Shown here: positions 8,735-16,746 of the stretch, piece by piece
Layout of the letters: the number at the start of each line of letters is the position of its first letter
Position numbering within the stretch: the first letter of the stretch is position 1
NCBI GenBank assembly: GCA_041874755.1
Contig: CP102611.1
Coordinates: 868,001 to 932,000, forward strand
Source: Chitinibacter sp. SCUT-21
GTDB taxonomy: Bacteria; Pseudomonadota; Gammaproteobacteria; Burkholderiales; Chitinibacteraceae
Direction of reading: 5' to 3'
DNA length: 64,000 nucleotides
Notes under the pieces: generated by a model
The model's input: the letters and a program-made list of their open reading frames with translations, nothing else
The model's database searches: none
Told to the model about the DNA's origin: nothing
Translations under genes and position numbers: made by a program

Positions 8735-9505
8735 TTATTGATTATCGAGCAAGAATTGTTTTTGCGTCGCGACAAAATCGGCCAAGTGCGACAAGAACGG
8801 CGCATGCGCGGCTTTGTAGTGCAATTTAAATTGCGCCTGCGGCAAGGTTTTGGCGAGCCACATGCCGGCGTCGAGCGGCGTTAAGGTGTCGCGATCGCCG
8901 TATTGCAGCAGCACGGGGCAATCGACCTTGACCACTTCGGCGCGCAAATCGGTATCGCGCAGGATATTGAGGCCATCGGCCAGATGCGCGAGTTTTGGTT
9001 CGCCGTGTTTGAATAAATCAGCCAGCAATTCACGCGTCACTTCGCGCGCGCTGGCGTCGCCCATCGCTTGTAGGCTGATAAAGCGCTTTAGCGTGCCTTG
9101 CCAATCGGTTTGCAGCGCCGCAGCAAATTGCTCGAGCACTTTTTGCGCCATCGCCGGTTGCCAATCTGGGCGCTGCATAAAGCACGGGCTGGACGCGACC
9201 AGCGTTAAAGAGCGCACTTTATCGCGCTGCTGCAAAGCCCATTGCGTCGCCACCGCGCCGCCGAGCGACCAACCAACCACTTGTACCGGAAATGGAAATT
9301 GCGCATCGACCGCGTCGACCATCGCCTGCAAAGTCAGCGTTTCATCGTCACCCAGCTTGCTGCCGCCGTGGCCGGGCAAATCAACGATATGTACGCAAAA
9401 ATCCTGTTCCAACTCGCGCACCACGGCGTTCCACACCGTGCCATTCATCGCCCAACCGTGCAACAACACCACATCAGGGCCACGCCCCCGCGTTTCAATC
9501 CACAT
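8735..9505 (-). CDS. bioH: Pimeloyl-ACP methyl ester carboxylesterase
   Basis: An alpha/beta hydrolase with LLHGWAMNGTVW oxyanion-loop motif, nucleophile elbow VVGWSLGGAVA (Ser80 with this start), acid region QYGDRDTLTPLDAG and histidine AAHAPFLSH. These match BioH, which frees pimeloyl-ACP for biotin synthesis. Starting at the ATG at 9505 (MWIETRGRGPDVVLLHG) gives 256 residues, the E. coli length, with a GGA seven bases upstream. ATGs at 9526 and 9601 are possible but would add an unlikely leader. bioF lies 2 kb upstream on the same strand, separated by three genes. Confidence 0.85.
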   Translation of the reverse strand: MWIETRGRGPDVVLLHGWAMNGTVWNAVVRELEQDFCVHIVDLPGHGGSKLGDDETLTLQAMVDAVDAQFPFPVQVVGWSLGGAVATQWALQQRDKVRSLTLVASSPCFMQRPDWQPAMAQKVLEQFAAALQTDWQGTLKRFISLQAMGDASAREVTRELLADLFKHGEPKLAHLADGLNILRDTDLRAEVVKVDCPVLLQYGDRDTLTPLDAGMWLAKTLPQAQFKLHYKAAHAPFLSHLADFVATQKQFLLDNQ

Positions 9506-9613
9506 CAAAAAATCCAAACTACCCATGAACGAAGGCGCAGTGTACCGCTTCGCGCCGCAGACCACTACCAGGGCCGGATGGGAAATGGGCTGCGCCTGCA
9601 TACTTTAGGTGGT

Positions 9614-10192
9614 TTAAATACTGGCGGCTAAAGCTTGGGCCTGATTGAGCCACGCGGTTTTTTGCGCCGCTTTGGCGCTAATCACCGGGCCAAATACCGC
9701 CGATTTTTTAACCTTGATACCGCAAAATTCCAGCGTGGTTTTGCGCATTTGCTTGAGTACCGATAAGCGATATACCCAGCGGTAATACCACGGTGGCGTA
9801 TCCATCGTGGCCATCAGGTGCGCGCTGCGCCCGGCGAGCAATTTGACCTGAAAGCTGGAGTTTTCATCATATTTGAAGGCAAAGCCGGGCAGAAACACGC
9901 GATCGATAAAGCCTTTGAGCAAGGCAGGTGCTGCGCCCCACCAGATCGGGTAAACCAGCGCAATATGCTCTGCCCACGCGATTTGCTTTTGCGCATGCTG
10001 CAAATCAGCTTCCAAAGGCTGAATCTGCCGAAAGCCTTGGCGCAAAATGGGATCAAACTGCAACTCGCCCAGTTTTAGCACCTGCACTTGATGCCCCGCT
10101 GCTGCAGCAGCCTCGGCGTATTGCGCGCTAAGAGCCCCGCACAGGCTGTCGCTTAAGCTATGCCCCAAAATCACCAATACTTTTTTGCTCAT
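9614..10192 (-). CDS. NAD(P)H-dependent flavodoxin-fold oxidoreductase
   Basis: 192 residues of the NQO/KefF/MdaB-type family. The FMN-binding N-terminus is KKVLVILGHSLSDSLCGAL, and the signature YPIWWGAAPALLKGFIDRVF (about residues 80-100) is followed by GFAFKYDE. Such enzymes carry out two-electron reduction of quinones and related electrophiles. The start has an AAGGAGG ribosome site. The promoter upstream has the MerR-type 19-bp spacer and the gene for a MerR regulator ends inside it, so it is very likely induced by that regulator. The physiological substrate is not evident. Confidence 0.88.
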   Translation of the reverse strand: MSKKVLVILGHSLSDSLCGALSAQYAEAAAAAGHQVQVLKLGELQFDPILRQGFRQIQPLEADLQHAQKQIAWAEHIALVYPIWWGAAPALLKGFIDRVFLPGFAFKYDENSSFQVKLLAGRSAHLMATMDTPPWYYRWVYRLSVLKQMRKTTLEFCGIKVKKSAVFGPVISAKAAQKTAWLNQAQALAASI

Positions 10193-10265
10193 AAGGCCTC
10201 CTTCTTCGAATGAAAACCCACACCAGCCAGCAGTGCAGCTGGCGAACTATGGGTGTAAAAGGCTT

Positions 10266-10296
10266 AGCCTAAGTCTACCCCTAAGGGCAGAGTCAA
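10266..10296 (-). promoter_or_regulatory. MerR-type promoter and operator for the oxidoreductase gene
   Basis: On the minus strand: -35 TTGACT (10296-10291), spacer of 19 bp, -10 TAGGCT (10271-10266). The spacer and its edge carry an imperfect dyad ACTCTGCCC/GGGGTAGACT. An overlong 19-bp spacer holding a dyad is the diagnostic layout of promoters activated by MerR-family DNA twisting. The -35 overlaps the stop codon of the MerR gene itself (10295-10293). Confidence 0.8.
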
Positions 10297-10718
10297 GCAG
10301 GCTGCGTGCCGGCGCAAAAAGCGTAGTATTTGGCTTGCTCTGGGCTAGGCGCGGCGACCAGTGGAGCGCCGCTAAGGCATTCATTGATCTCGGTATAGAT
10401 CGTCGTTAAGCAGCCCTCTAGCTCTTGCAGCCGAGCAATTTCTTGGCGAACCGCAGTGCGTTTTAGCTCAATTTGCCGACTCATTTCTCGCCAATCGAGC
10501 TGGCCATCAGCATCACGCCGAAACGCCGCGACGATTTCTGCCAGACGAAACCCTAGGCCCTGCGCCTGCTTAATCCACTGCACCACCTGCACGTCTTGCT
10601 GACCATAAATTCGGTACACACCTTGCCGCTGCACGCGGCCAAGCAGCCCTAAAGTTTCGTAATGGCGGATCGCTTTGACGCTGGCGCCGCTGAGTTTGGC
10701 CAGTTCACCGATAAACAT
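10293..10718 (-). CDS. MerR family transcriptional regulator
   Basis: 141 residues. The N-terminal winged helix reads FIGELAKLSGASVKAIRHYE, then LGLLGR and YRIYGQQDVQVV, typical of MerR. A dimerisation helix follows (about residues 78-115). The C-terminal ECLSGAP...YYAFCAGTQPA contains two cysteines that could sense metal or redox state, but they do not form a known metal signature. It follows the DUF2520 gene without a gap (TAA then ATG) and precedes the oxidoreductase whose promoter it probably controls. Confidence 0.9.
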   Translation of the reverse strand: MFIGELAKLSGASVKAIRHYETLGLLGRVQRQGVYRIYGQQDVQVVQWIKQAQGLGFRLAEIVAAFRRDADGQLDWREMSRQIELKRTAVRQEIARLQELEGCLTTIYTEINECLSGAPLVAAPSPEQAKYYAFCAGTQPA

Positions 10719-11582
10719 TTACCCCTCCTTACGCTGCAAGGTTTGCCGCATGGCTGCGGGGTTTGCCAAGCGCTTGCCCGCCAGTGCGACTGTTGCGCTG
10801 CCGAGCGCGCGATAAGGCGCTTGAGCGCTATTAGGCAATGCCGCCAAATGCTGCGCGACCGTTGCCGCATCGCCACGCACAATCGGCCCTGTTAAAGCCG
10901 CGTACGGGCCGATGCTTTCGACATTAGCCAAAGTCTGACGCATTAGGCTGCAGACCAATTGCTGCGCGACTTCCGGGGCAATACCCGCCTTGGCTGTCGT
11001 TTGCAAAGCCAAATCGCTCAATGTGACCAAGTAATTGGCGGCCATCGACAGCGCTGCGTGGTAGGCCACTTTCGCGCCTGCATCGCTACTGAGTGCAAAG
11101 GGTTGGCCACCGATTGCTGCGCTAAAGTCGCTCAGCGCAGTGACAGCCTGCGCGTCACCTTCGAGCGCGCACAAAGTACCTGCAAAGGTGTGCACCGCTC
11201 GCGCGGGCTCAGCAAACGAAAAAGCGGGGTGCCAACTCGCCGCCGATACGCCTTGCGCAGCCAAGGGCGTGAATTGATCCGATGCTAATGCGCCGCTGGC
11301 GTGAAACACCACTGCACCCGCATTCACCACACCGGCCTGCGCCAACTCGGCGGCAACATTGGCAATCGCACCATCAGGCACCGCAATCAACCACAAATCG
11401 GCGGGCGGCAAATCGGTAAGCTGCGCGGCAACTTGACCCGCACCGATCCATTCGCATGCAGCAGTACTGCTCGCCAAGCTACGTGAATAAATACCTGCAA
11501 GGCGATACTGCCCACTTTGCTGTGCCAGTTGCGCAATACTTTTTCCCAAGCGCCCTGCGCCGATCAGATTGAGCGTCAGCAT
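10719..11582 (-). CDS. DUF2520 Rossmann-like oxidoreductase
   Basis: 287 residues. The N-terminal NAD(P)-binding motif LIGAGRLGKSIAQLA and later VPDGAIANVAAELA and FHASGALASDQF mark the Rossmann-like plus DUF2520 pair (related to F420/ketopantoate-reductase-type folds). The start is taken at ATG 11582-11580, which overlaps the bioF stop by 7 bp (ATGCTGA); a longer frame upstream is an artefact of bioF. The reaction is not known for the family. It is translationally coupled to bioF and to the MerR gene. Confidence 0.85.
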   Translation of the reverse strand: MLTLNLIGAGRLGKSIAQLAQQSGQYRLAGIYSRSLASSTAACEWIGAGQVAAQLTDLPPADLWLIAVPDGAIANVAAELAQAGVVNAGAVVFHASGALASDQFTPLAAQGVSAASWHPAFSFAEPARAVHTFAGTLCALEGDAQAVTALSDFSAAIGGQPFALSSDAGAKVAYHAALSMAANYLVTLSDLALQTTAKAGIAPEVAQQLVCSLMRQTLANVESIGPYAALTGPIVRGDAATVAQHLAALPNSAQAPYRALGSATVALAGKRLANPAAMRQTLQRKEG

Positions 11583-12769
11583 GGCTGCGACTCTTCGGCG
11601 GCCAGCAGCACCCGTTTGATCTGCTCGCACAGCAGCGCCACCTCTGCAGCGCTGTGCGCGGCGGAGAGCGTTACGCGCAGCCGTGGCGTTGGCACCGTCG
11701 GCGGGCGAATGGCCGCGACCAGCAATCCGGCGTCGAGCAAGGCCTGCGAGAGTGCGAGCGCGGCGGCGTTGTCTTTCACGATGATGGGCTGAATCGCCGT
11801 GTCCGACGGCAATAACTCGCACGCGGAGCCAGCGAGTTCGGTGGCAAAAAACTGTTTGAAATATTGAATATGCGCTTTTAGCCGTTCACGGCGCTCCACA
11901 TCGTGTTCGATCACGTCCAAACTGGCGTGCAGCGCGCAAGCCAATAGCGGCGGCGCGGCGGTGGTGTAGATATACGCACGGGCAGTATTGATCAGGTAAT
12001 CAATCACCACTTGTTCTGCAGCGATATACGCCCCTGCAACACCCGCGGCTTTTCCCAAGGTCGCCATATAAATAATCCGTGGCGAGTTAATGCCTAACTC
12101 GGCCAGCGTGCCGCGCCCATTGCCGAGTACGCCAAAGCCGTGCGCGTCGTCGATATACAGCAACGCGTCGTAACGCTCGGCCAGCACCAGACAGTCGGCC
12201 AGCGGCGCGATATCGCCGTCCATGCTAAATACCGCATCAACCGCGATCAGTTTGCGTTTGGCACTCGATTCGGCGAGCAGTCGTTCCAATTGCGCGACAT
12301 CGTTGTGCGCAAAGCGTTTGAACTCGGCGCGCGCCAACTGGCAAGCATCGTTTAGCGAGGCGTGATTGAGCTTATCGGCAAATACCGCGTCACCGCGCCC
12401 GAGCAAGGCTGGAATCACCGCCAGATTGGCCATAAAACCGGTCGAGACTAAAATCGCTGCGGGTTTGCCACTAAAGGCGGCTAAACGCTCTTCTAAAGTA
12501 TGCTGCGGCGTAAAGTGACCAGTGACCAAATGCGCTGCGCCGCTGCCCACGCCCCACTCGGCTGCGCCTTGCTGTGCGGCAGCAACCACGGCGGGATGAT
12601 TGGCGAGGCCTAAATAATCGTTACTGCAAAAGTTCAGCACTTCGCGGCCATTTAGCTGCACACGTGCGCCCTGTGGTGAATCGAGCACGCGGCGACTGCG
12701 GTACAAGCTCTGCGCCTTTTTGTGCGCCAACTCGTCGGCTATTTGCTCAAAAATCGCTAATTTAGGCAT
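11576..12769 (-). CDS. bioF: 8-amino-7-oxononanoate synthase
   Basis: 397 residues of the alpha-oxoamine synthase family. Seen are NFCSNDYLGLANHP near the start, SGAAHLVTGHFTPQHTLEE, DDAHGFGVLGNGRGT and the PLP lysine motif YMATLGKAAGVAGAY (Lys240). It condenses pimeloyl-ACP with alanine in biotin synthesis. It is the first gene of a minus-strand run bioF-DUF2520-merR-oxidoreductase-bioH. The C-terminus (VLLAAEESQPC) overlaps the next start. Confidence 0.95.
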   Translation of the reverse strand: MPKLAIFEQIADELAHKKAQSLYRSRRVLDSPQGARVQLNGREVLNFCSNDYLGLANHPAVVAAAQQGAAEWGVGSGAAHLVTGHFTPQHTLEERLAAFSGKPAAILVSTGFMANLAVIPALLGRGDAVFADKLNHASLNDACQLARAEFKRFAHNDVAQLERLLAESSAKRKLIAVDAVFSMDGDIAPLADCLVLAERYDALLYIDDAHGFGVLGNGRGTLAELGINSPRIIYMATLGKAAGVAGAYIAAEQVVIDYLINTARAYIYTTAAPPLLACALHASLDVIEHDVERRERLKAHIQYFKQFFATELAGSACELLPSDTAIQPIIVKDNAAALALSQALLDAGLLVAAIRPPTVPTPRLRVTLSAAHSAAEVALLCEQIKRVLLAAEESQPC

Positions 12770-12897
12770 CGGAACCTTAAAAAAATCGAAATATTATTTC
12801 TATTTTACTGAAAAATGGCGTCACGCCGACAATTGCCGAAATATCACCTAGCGCGGAAATATTTACGCTCTTTTTTTGCGACAATCCGATTTTTATT

Positions 12898-12932
12898 GCG
12901 CTCTGTCATGCTTGATGTACACCACAGAGCGC
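12898..12932. other. Inverted repeat in the bioF/flavoprotein intergenic region
   Basis: GCGCTCTG (12898-12905) and CAGAGCGC (12925-12932) are perfect complements around a 19-base loop. There is no T-run. It lies in the 268-bp divergent region between bioF (-) and the flavoprotein gene (+) and could be a protein-binding site or RNA hairpin. Confidence 0.4.
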
Positions 12933-12982
12933 CATTTAAGGATATGATTGCCGCTTCTGAAAAATAGCGATTTTATATGCCA

Positions 12983-13020
12983 AAAATTTAAACATCTGTT
13001 TAAATTTTCTAGGGTATAAA
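12983..13020 (+). promoter_or_regulatory. 26-bp perfect palindrome plus -10 box before the flavoprotein gene
   Basis: AAAATTTAAACA (12983-12994), centre TC, then TGTTTAAATTTT (12997-13008) form a perfect 26-bp palindrome. Six bases later TATAAA (13015-13020) is a good -10 box, so the palindrome covers the -35 position. This is the geometry of an operator for a dimeric repressor or class II activator of the gene starting at 13038. Confidence 0.6.
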
Positions 13021-13037
13021 GCAGTGGATTAGATTGA

Positions 13038-14327
13038 ATGAAGCGTGTTGATGATTTTCGTCTGAAGTTTAAAGACCAGAGCGGCGCAGTAAAAGAATAC
13101 GTGCCTATCATGATTGGTGGCATGGGCGTTGATATTTCAACGGCCGACCTTGCGCTCGAAGCCTGTCGCCTTGGTGGCATCGGCCATATTTCGGATGCGA
13201 TGATTAATACCGTAACCGACCGTCGCTACAATACCAAGCACGTTAAAGACAAACTGAAGCAATACAAATTTAACGTCGCCAATAGCGATAAATCGGTTGT
13301 GCAATTCGACCTAAAACAGCTGGAAGAAGCAACACGCTTACACGTTGAAGCCACCATGCAACGCAAACAAGGCGATGGCTTGGTGTTCATCAACTGCATG
13401 GAAAAATTAACGATGAACGCGCCGAAGGACACTTTGCGCGTTCGGATGGCCGCAGCGCTGGACGCTGGCATCGACGGCATTACCTTGGCGGCCGGTTTGC
13501 ACTTGGGCTCGTTCGCACTGATTGAAGACCACCCTCGTTTCCGCGATGCGAAATTGGGCATCATTGTGTCTTCAGTGCGCGCACTGCAATTGTTTATCAA
13601 AAAATCAGCCCGCACCAATCGCCTACCCGATTACGTAGTGGTTGAAGGCCCACTGGCGGGCGGCCACTTGGGCTTTGGCATGGATTGGGCTGAATACAAG
13701 CTCGAAGACATCGTGGCTGAAGTGGTGGCATGGATTAAAGAGCAAGGCTATGACAATATGCCAGTAATCGCCGCAGGTGGCGTGTTTACCGGCTCAGACG
13801 CCGTGCGTTTCTTGGAAATGGGTTGTGGCGGCGTGCAAGTCGCGACGCGCTTTACCGTGACCAAAGAATGCGGTCTACCTGATGATGTGAAGCAAGAATA
13901 CTTCAAAGCTTCCGAAGACATTATCGAAGTGAACCAAGTGTCGCCAACGGGCTACCCGATGCGGATGTTGAAAAACACGCCAGCGATTGGCTCTGGCATT
14001 CGCCCGAACTGCGAAGCCTACGGTTACCTGCTCGACGCAAACGGCAGCTGTTCGTACATTCAAGCGTACAATAAGGTGATCGAAGAAAACCCAGGCGTGA
14101 AAAAAATCTCGGAAATTCATGTTTACGAGAAAACCTGCCTGTGCACGCATATGCGTAACTTCGATTGCTGGACTTGCGGCCACTACACGTATCGCCTGAA
14201 AGACACGACCAACAAGTTGCCAGATGGTCGTTATCAATTGCTGACCGCTGAGCATGTGTTCAAAGACTACCAATTCAGCACCGACAATACGATCGCGCTG
14301 CCAGCATTGGACGAAACTGCGGTGTAA
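13038..14327 (+). CDS. Nitronate monooxygenase-like flavoprotein
   Basis: 429 residues. The TIM-barrel FMN family is indicated by PIMIGGMGVDISTADLA, GGIGHIS, GIDGITLAAG, VEGPLAGGHLGFG and VIAAGGVFTGSDAVRFLEMGCGGVQVATRF, which parallel 2-nitropropane dioxygenase. The C-terminal 90 residues are unusual: NCEAYGYLLDANGSC and a cysteine cluster CLCTHMRNFDCWTC (about residues 366-379) suggest a metal or disulfide site absent from short NMOs. Substrate is unknown; lipid-linked enoyl reductases share the barrel. It stands alone with its own promoter and terminator. Confidence 0.8.
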   Translation: MKRVDDFRLKFKDQSGAVKEYVPIMIGGMGVDISTADLALEACRLGGIGHISDAMINTVTDRRYNTKHVKDKLKQYKFNVANSDKSVVQFDLKQLEEATRLHVEATMQRKQGDGLVFINCMEKLTMNAPKDTLRVRMAAALDAGIDGITLAAGLHLGSFALIEDHPRFRDAKLGIIVSSVRALQLFIKKSARTNRLPDYVVVEGPLAGGHLGFGMDWAEYKLEDIVAEVVAWIKEQGYDNMPVIAAGGVFTGSDAVRFLEMGCGGVQVATRFTVTKECGLPDDVKQEYFKASEDIIEVNQVSPTGYPMRMLKNTPAIGSGIRPNCEAYGYLLDANGSCSYIQAYNKVIEENPGVKKISEIHVYEKTCLCTHMRNFDCWTCGHYTYRLKDTTNKLPDGRYQLLTAEHVFKDYQFSTDNTIALPALDETAV

Positions 14328-14340
14328 ACCACTGCACACC

Positions 14341-14367
14341 AAAAACCCGCTTTCGAGCGGGTTTTTT
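14341..14367 (+). terminator. Rho-independent terminator of the flavoprotein gene
   Basis: AAAAACCCGC TTTCGA GCGGGTTTTTTT: a 5-6 bp GC stem extended by A-T pairs, tetraloop-like centre and a 7-T tail, 13 bp after the stop codon. Confidence 0.9.
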
Positions 14368-14393
14368 TATGGTTTTCGCCAGCAAAACAACTA

Positions 14394-14442
14394 GGGTATT
14401 GGCAGCAAAGCCAAATTAGAAAAGGGCCATACCGCAATACCC
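14394..14442. repeat. 49-bp element between flavoprotein gene and dapA (perfect ends)
   Basis: GGGTATTG and CAATACCC bound 49 bp, preceded by CTA. The interior AGCCAAATTAGAAAAGGGCC matches the shared inner pattern (AGCC at positions 16-19). It lies between convergent genes, downstream of the terminator. Confidence 0.85.
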
Positions 14443-14453
14443 ACCACCAGATC

Positions 14454-15326
14454 TTAGGAAAAAGCGGCGATTTCTAGATCTTTAGCCAGAATCGGCTCTA
14501 AGGTTTTGAGATCTGCTGCACACAAAGGCAGGCGCAATTCGTTCGAGGCGATGCGGCCCTGATGATGCAAAATCGCTTTAGCGGGGATGGGGTTGGCGGC
14601 TAAGAACAGCGTTTCGGATGCGGTGCGCAGCAAATCGCCGATCGCCTCGCCAGCCAAGCCTTGCGCCACCCAGCGCGCCACTTGTTGCGGCCAAACATTG
14701 CTCGCCACCGAGACCAAACCGGCTGAGCCCAATTTTGCGTGTTCGGCAAACAACACATCATCACCCGAATACCATGCAATACTTGGAAAAGCGGCTTTGA
14801 GCTCGGCAAAGCGCGCAGCGTTGCCGCCCGATTCTTTCACCGCCCAGCAATTCGGGTGCTCCAGCAAACCAGCGAGCGCAACATCCGACAGCGGCACACC
14901 AGCGCGCGATGGGATGTTGTACAGCATACAGGGCTTGCTGACCGCGTTCATCAAGGCGGCAAACCAGCGGCGCTGGCCTTCGGCGCCCGGTTTGGCGTAG
15001 ATTGGCGTGACCAACAAGTAGGCGTGAACCGGCAAGGTTTCGCAGAAAGCCAGCCATTCAAGCTGGCTAGCTAAATCCAAACCGCCAACGCCGACCATCA
15101 AAGGCACAGTTAAATTAAGGCTACAGGCGTGCTGCAACACGGCTTTGCGCTCGGCCAGCGTTAGGTTGCTGCCTTCGCCGGTTGAGCCAAGCAGCAATAC
15201 GCCAGCACCAGCAGCTTCTTGCTCGCGCAAGAGCGCAGTTAAGGCGACAAAATCAAGCGATTCATCTCCGGCGAACGGCGTAATCAGCGCGGTCCACAGG
15301 GCGGTAGTACGAGGGTTCAGTGACAT
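14454..15326 (-). CDS. dapA: 4-hydroxy-tetrahydrodipicolinate synthase
   Basis: 290 residues with the DHDPS barrel: TALITPFAGDESLDFVAL, GSTGEGSNLTLAER (in place of the commoner GTTGES), LVTPIYAKPG, catalytic Tyr in LYNIPSRAG and Schiff-base Lys in WAVKESGGN. It makes the first committed intermediate of lysine and diaminopimelate synthesis. The ATG at 15326 follows TTGGAGAATCGC; longer frames run into the riboswitch. The lysine riboswitch just upstream strongly supports the assignment over other members of the superfamily. Confidence 0.93.
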   Translation of the reverse strand: MSLNPRTTALWTALITPFAGDESLDFVALTALLREQEAAGAGVLLLGSTGEGSNLTLAERKAVLQHACSLNLTVPLMVGVGGLDLASQLEWLAFCETLPVHAYLLVTPIYAKPGAEGQRRWFAALMNAVSKPCMLYNIPSRAGVPLSDVALAGLLEHPNCWAVKESGGNAARFAELKAAFPSIAWYSGDDVLFAEHAKLGSAGLVSVASNVWPQQVARWVAQGLAGEAIGDLLRTASETLFLAANPIPAKAILHHQGRIASNELRLPLCAADLKTLEPILAKDLEIAAFS

Positions 15327-15332
15327 GCGATT

Positions 15333-15359
15333 CTCCAAATCAAAAAACAACGATTGGAG
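15333..15359 (-). promoter_or_regulatory. Hairpin that can hide the dapA ribosome-binding site
   Basis: On the minus strand CTCCAATC (15359-15352) can pair with GATTTGGAG (15341-15333) around a T-rich loop, with one bulged T. The second strand contains the dapA Shine-Dalgarno GGAG, six bases before the ATG. Placed after the lysine aptamer, it is a plausible off-state for translational control. Confidence 0.55.
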
Positions 15360-15411
15360 AGAGGAAAAGTGCGGCAATGACAGCGCCAATGGGCGCGGTT
15401 GTGGAATCATC

Positions 15412-15605
15412 ACCAAGAGCACTCCAGCACTCCAATGCGCGGCAAGGCACACAGCGAGCACTGACAGTCCAGGGGATTCAGCCCCTGTAACCAGCGTTGA
15501 CGGCATCACCGCAATCAACACTTCGGCCTTGCACCCCCTAACGCAGCTTAAAACGGAATGTGATTTCCTTGGCTGCGCGACCTGGGCAAGGCGCCTCTCT
15601 TGTCG
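15412..15605 (-). ncRNA. Lysine riboswitch (L box) upstream of dapA
   Basis: Read on the minus strand, the leader carries AGAGGCGCC followed by TTGCCCAGG, then AGGGGGTGCAAGGCCGAAG, GGTTACAGGGGCTGAATCC, CCTGGACTGTCA and finally GGAGTGCT. These are in the same order and nearly the same words as the E. coli lysC leader (from memory). The closing stem P1 is CAAGAG (15602-15597) with CTCTTG (15419-15414). Total about 190 nt, the usual size. No strong terminator with T-run follows, so control at translation start is likelier than attenuation. Confidence 0.9.
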
Positions 15606-15613
15606 TTACAAGT

Positions 15614-15662
15614 GGGTATTTCACCGCGAGCCAAGCAAAATGTCAATGCCGGCGTAATACAT
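15614..15662. repeat. Degenerate 49-bp element upstream of the lysine riboswitch
   Basis: GGGTAT is intact but the far end is ATACAT, two mismatches, at exactly 49 bp. AGCC at inner positions 16-19 agrees with the better copies. Confidence 0.45.
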
Positions 15663-15774
15663 CGCATAGAATATCGATGCGCTGCGCGATGTTATATAAA
15701 CAGATCAAAAGGCACTCTGCGCCAGATCAGCGCTACCGCAATTGGCCAACGCACTTCATTTAGATAATGAGCTT

Positions 15775-16743
15775 ATGCAAACCCCGCTAGATTGGACGAC
15801 TCGCGCTGATTTATTTTTGCAATTGGCGGCCTTAGAACGCGCAGGGCTAGACCCGCAGCGCGCGTTTACCAGCATCTCGCTCGGCAAGAAGTTGCAAGCT
15901 CGCATTACCGAGCTGATTAAGCAGCTCAAGCGTGGTAAAACGATTGCGCAAGCGGGCTTAATATCAGGCGTGTTTACCCCGCTTGAGTCCAAACTGATTG
16001 CCGCCGCTTGCCAAGCTGGTAGCCCTGCCAATATCTATCAGCGCTTAGGCGAAACCGCCAGCTTAAATGCGCGCCTTGCTAAGCAAGTGCGCGCTCGCTT
16101 AGTCAAACCTGCCGCGATCTTGGTGTTGAGTCTATTAATCAACCCTTTACCACAATTGGCAGCGGGGACTTTGAGCGTAGGAAGTTATCTGTGGTCGGTA
16201 TTGTGGCCTCTGGCCACGATATTTGTGTTGCTGCGCTTAAGTCACTTTCTATTTAAAAGAGCAGAACAAAGCCCACATCACCCACTGATGAATTTGCTGC
16301 TCGCAATTCCGTTTTTTGGCGATTGGTATTTGCGCCAGCAGCAGCAGCGTTTTATTAGCAGCTTAGGGTTGCTACTCGAAGCAGGCGTGCCGATGTTTGA
16401 CGCAATTGGCAGCGCACTAGACAGCGTAGGTTGTAGCCGATTTCGTACGCCTCAGCTATTGCGCAGCCTGCAAGGCGGACACAGTTTAAGCGAGAGCATG
16501 GCAAAGCAAAGCTGGCTCAATCGCAACGAGATCATTAGCTTGATTCACACCGGAGAAGCCAGTGGGCGACTGCCCGAGATGCTAGAGCGCATCGCCAATC
16601 AACTCAGCGCCGATTTAGAGCACACCGCCACGCAGTTTGCCGCATGGCTGCCGCGCATTATTTATACAGGATTGGCTTTGTGGATGGCGTGGGGCTTGCT
16701 AGGTTCAAACGCATTTAGCCCACACGTACCAAGTGATTTGTGA
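15775..16743 (+). CDS. Type II secretion/type IV pilus inner-membrane protein (GspF/PilC-like)
   Basis: 322 residues from the ATG at 15775; a TTG start at 15742 is also open. Two T2SSF-type repeats are seen: DLFLQLAALERAGLDPQRAF in the first and RFISSLGLLLEAGVPMFDAI in the second, the latter followed by IISLIHTGEASGRLPEMLER. Hydrophobic segments lie at about 116-136, 142-162 and 297-315. It is shorter than PilC (about 400) and stands alone without an ATPase or pilin gene, so the machine it serves is unknown. Confidence 0.8.
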   Translation: MQTPLDWTTRADLFLQLAALERAGLDPQRAFTSISLGKKLQARITELIKQLKRGKTIAQAGLISGVFTPLESKLIAAACQAGSPANIYQRLGETASLNARLAKQVRARLVKPAAILVLSLLINPLPQLAAGTLSVGSYLWSVLWPLATIFVLLRLSHFLFKRAEQSPHHPLMNLLLAIPFFGDWYLRQQQQRFISSLGLLLEAGVPMFDAIGSALDSVGCSRFRTPQLLRSLQGGHSLSESMAKQSWLNRNEIISLIHTGEASGRLPEMLERIANQLSADLEHTATQFAAWLPRIIYTGLALWMAWGLLGSNAFSPHVPSDL

Positions 16744-16746
16744 AAA

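Noticed and set aside
8850..9608. A 252-residue open frame antisense to bioH
   Set aside because: Cys/Ser/Thr-rich composition typical of an antisense shadow; bioH on the minus strand has clear catalytic motifs.
10251..10280. GGGTG...TACCC pair in the MerR promoter region
   Set aside because: Only 30 bp long and explained by the MerR operator; not a 49-bp element.
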